Shown here piece after piece: positions 6,613 to 7,927 of a stretch of 7,927 nucleotides of DNA. The notes beneath the pieces were generated by a model. That model saw nothing but the letters and a program-made list of their open reading frames with translations. It was not told the DNA's origin and did no database searches. The stretch comes from Candidatus Planktophila sp. (GTDB lineage: Bacteria > Actinomycetota > Actinomycetes > Nanopelagicales > Nanopelagicaceae). The translations under genes and the position numbers were made by a program. Location of the stretch: the NCBI GenBank assembly GCA_030832135.1, contig JAURJS010000013.1, forward strand, positions 1-7,927, read 5' to 3'. Within the stretch, counting starts at the first letter, position 1; the number at the start of each line of letters is the position of its first letter.

Positions 6613-6819
6613 ATGAAGCCAGAGATCCACCCAGAATATAAAGAGACCCAGGTAACGTGCGGTTGCGGTGAGAAGTTCCTTACCCGCTCAACAGTTGCTA
6701 GCGGATCTATCTACGTTGAAGTTTGCTCAGTCTGCCACCCGTTCTACACAGGTAAGCAGCGCATCCTCGATACTGGTGGACGCGTCGCGAAGTTCGAAGA
6801 GCGTTTCGGTAAGAAGTAG
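6613..6819 (+). CDS. rpmE: 50S ribosomal protein L31, zinc-binding type
   Basis: A component of the large ribosomal subunit that helps bridge the two subunits. It has 68 residues, normal for L31. The N-terminus MKPEIHPEY and the CHPFYTGKQ block at 41-49 are family hallmarks. Four cysteines at 16, 18, 38 and 41 mark the zinc-containing form, which Zur-regulated zinc-free paralogs replace under zinc starvation in some bacteria. I chose the ATG at 6613: an in-frame TTG at 6607 would add two residues but leaves no room for a ribosome-binding site, whereas AAAGAG at 6601-6606 suits 6613 with a 6-nt spacer. It is a single-gene unit with a structured leader and its own terminator, and keeps the conserved place before prfA. 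Confidence 0.97.
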   Translation: MKPEIHPEYKETQVTCGCGEKFLTRSTVASGSIYVEVCSVCHPFYTGKQRILDTGGRVAKFEERFGKK

Positions 6820-6828
6820 CTTTCTAAG

Positions 6829-6875
6829 AAGACCGCCAACGCAGCTCGTTTATTCGAGCTGCGGGCGGTCTTTTT
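6829..6875 (+). terminator. Intrinsic terminator of rpmE
   Basis: Two stacked stems: AAGACCGCC 6829-6837 with GGCGGTCTT 6864-6872, then GCAGCTCG 6841-6848 with CGAGCTGC 6855-6862. They are separated by a small internal loop (AAC/G) and capped by TTTATT. Five T at 6871-6875 follow. It starts 9 nt after the stop and is the strongest terminator in the window. Confidence 0.95.
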
Positions 6876-6944
6876 ATTTCCCAATTAATTCTCAGTAAGA
6901 GTAATTTTCAGTAAGTCCTTAAGAGATTGCAAAGGAGAAGTCAG
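6876..6944 (+). promoter_or_regulatory. prfA upstream region with repeated TCAGTAAG
   Basis: This AT-rich 69-nt gap must hold the prfA promoter if the rpmE terminator is efficient. TTCCCA 6878-6883 and TAATTT 6902-6907 (18-nt spacer) are a weak candidate. The octamer TCAGTAAG occurs at 6892-6899 and 6908-6915, 16 bp apart, and once more in the rho leader at 4100-4107. AAGGAG at 6932-6937 is a strong ribosome-binding site 7 nt before the ATG. Confidence 0.4.
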
Positions 6945-7927
6945 ATGGCCGATGATCGTTTTGCATCCGCACATGAAATGGTGCGTGAGTATCAAGAGCT
7001 CGAAGCGATGATGGCCGATCCTTCAATCCACGAAGATCAAAATAATGCTCGCAAGTTAGGGCGCCGTTATGCCCAGCTTGGCCCTGTAGTCGCCGGATTT
7101 AATGCTTGGAAGAACGCCAACGATGACCTCTCGGCAGCGCGTGAGATGGCAGCAGAAGATCCAGAGTTCGCAGCAGAGATTCCAGCGATGGAGGCAACAG
7201 TTGCTGCAGCCGCAGATAAATTAGAAGAGCTGTTACTGCCACGTGATCCCAATGATGATCGCGATGTGATCATGGAGGTCAAGGCTGGAGCAGGTGGAGA
7301 TGAATCCGCTCTCTTTGCTGGTGACCTGGTGCGCATGTATCAGCGCTATGCAGAGAAGCACAATTGGAAAGTTGAGATCATCGACCTCACCGATGCAGAT
7401 CTCGGCGGCTATAAAGATATTTCGATGGCGATTAAGTCAAAGGGAACACCGCAGCCAGGTGAATCACCATATGCACGTTTGAAATTTGAGGGTGGAGTCC
7501 ACCGCGTGCAGCGCGTTCCGGAGACTGAGAGCCAAGGACGTATTCACACATCTGCTGCAGGAGTTTTGATTCTGCCAGAGGCGGAAGAGGTCGATGTCGA
7601 GCTCAATATGAACGATGTCCGCGTCGATGTTTATCGTTCATCAGGTCCTGGTGGGCAATCGGTTAATACAACTGACTCTGCAGTGCGTTTGACCCACGCA
7701 CCAACTGGAATCGTTGTCTCTTGCCAGAATGAGAAGTCGCAGTTACAGAATAAGGAATCTGCACTTCGTATCTTGCGCGCACGTCTTCTCGCCCACGCTC
7801 AAGAGCAGGCAGATGCAGCAGCTGCAGCAGAGCGAAAGAGCCAGGTCCGTACCGTCGATCGCTCTGAGCGCATCCGCACCTACAACTTCCCAGAGAATCG
7901 CCTGAGCGATCACCGCGTTAATTACAA
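6945..7927 (+). CDS. prfA: Peptide chain release factor 1, 5' part (3' end outside window)
   Basis: RF1 recognises UAA and UAG in the ribosomal A site and triggers release of the finished protein. There are 327 complete codons plus two bases with no stop, so about 30 of the usual 355-360 residues are missing. Residues 1-100 form the helical N-terminal domain. [19 protein letters not shown] at 114-132 is a family block. The anticodon-like loop reads [13 protein letters not shown] at 191-203, with PET at 192-194 fitting the P-x-T of RF1 rather than the SPF of RF2. The catalytic GGQ lies at 236-238 within SGPGGQSVN, where the Gln is normally methylated by PrmC. The C-terminal [18 protein letters not shown] at 302-319 matches actinobacterial RF1. 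The ATG at 6945 has a strong AAGGAG 7 nt upstream. In relatives prmC follows; that would be outside the window. Confidence 0.97.
   Translation, partial: MADDRFASAHEMVREYQELEAMMADPSIHEDQNNARKLGRRYAQLGPVVAGFNAWKNANDDLSAAREMAAEDPEFAAEIPAMEATVAAAADKLEELLLPRDPNDDRDVIMEVKAGAGGDESALFAGDLVRMYQRYAEKHNWKVEIIDLTDADLGGYKDISMAIKSKGTPQPGESPYARLKFEGGVHRVQRVPETESQGRIHTSAAGVLILPEAEEVDVELNMNDVRVDVYRSSGPGGQSVNTTDSAVRLTHAPTGIVVSCQNEKSQLQNKESALRILRARLLAHAQEQADAAAAAERKSQVRTVDRSERIRTYNFPENRLSDHRVNY

Noticed and set aside
6945..7927. RF2 (prfB) instead of RF1
   Set aside because: The tripeptide loop is P-E-T (P-x-T, RF1) in [13 protein letters not shown], not the SPF of RF2, and there is no programmed frameshift site near the start.

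Overview
The window looks like chromosomal core sequence from an actinobacterium. The visible order lysA - hom - thrC - thrB - rho - rpmE - prfA matches the arrangement I know from Mycobacterium tuberculosis and other Actinobacteria. Rho carries the long charged N-terminal insertion typical of that phylum, and the RF1 and ThrC sequences read as actinobacterial. Base composition is close to balanced by eye rather than strongly GC-rich, and intergenic gaps are short. This suggests a low-GC, streamlined lineage such as the freshwater acI group (Nanopelagicales) or a relative. That placement is inference and has not been checked by a search.

Region 1 (1-4046) is an aspartate-family amino acid operon on the + strand. 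It holds the 3' part of lysA (last step to lysine), then hom, thrC and thrB (aspartate semialdehyde to homoserine, then homoserine to O-phosphohomoserine by ThrB and to threonine by ThrC). Gaps are 13 nt, a 1-nt overlap and 3 nt, so the four genes are almost certainly co-transcribed.

Region 2 (4018-5812) is rho. A good actinobacterial-type promoter overlaps the thrB stop codon and is followed by a leader of about 140 nt. The gene encodes transcription terminator Rho with an Asp/Ser-rich then Arg/Asn/Asp-rich insertion, and ends in a textbook intrinsic terminator.

Region 3 (5813-6525) is the accessory part: a single gene for a small secreted Ala/Lys-rich helical protein of unknown function. 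It has its own leader hairpin, strong Shine-Dalgarno sequence and terminator. It sits between rho and rpmE, which are adjacent in the relatives I recall, and is the least explained item in the window.

Region 4 (6526-7927) holds rpmE (zinc-type ribosomal protein L31), with a structured leader and a very strong terminator, then the first 327 codons of prfA (release factor 1), which runs off the end. All supported genes are on the + strand. I see no tRNA, rRNA, CRISPR array, insertion sequence or phage gene. No stretch over 300 bases lacks a gene; the longer gaps (4047-4191, 5761-5934, 6466-6612, 6820-6944) hold the promoters, leaders and terminators listed.
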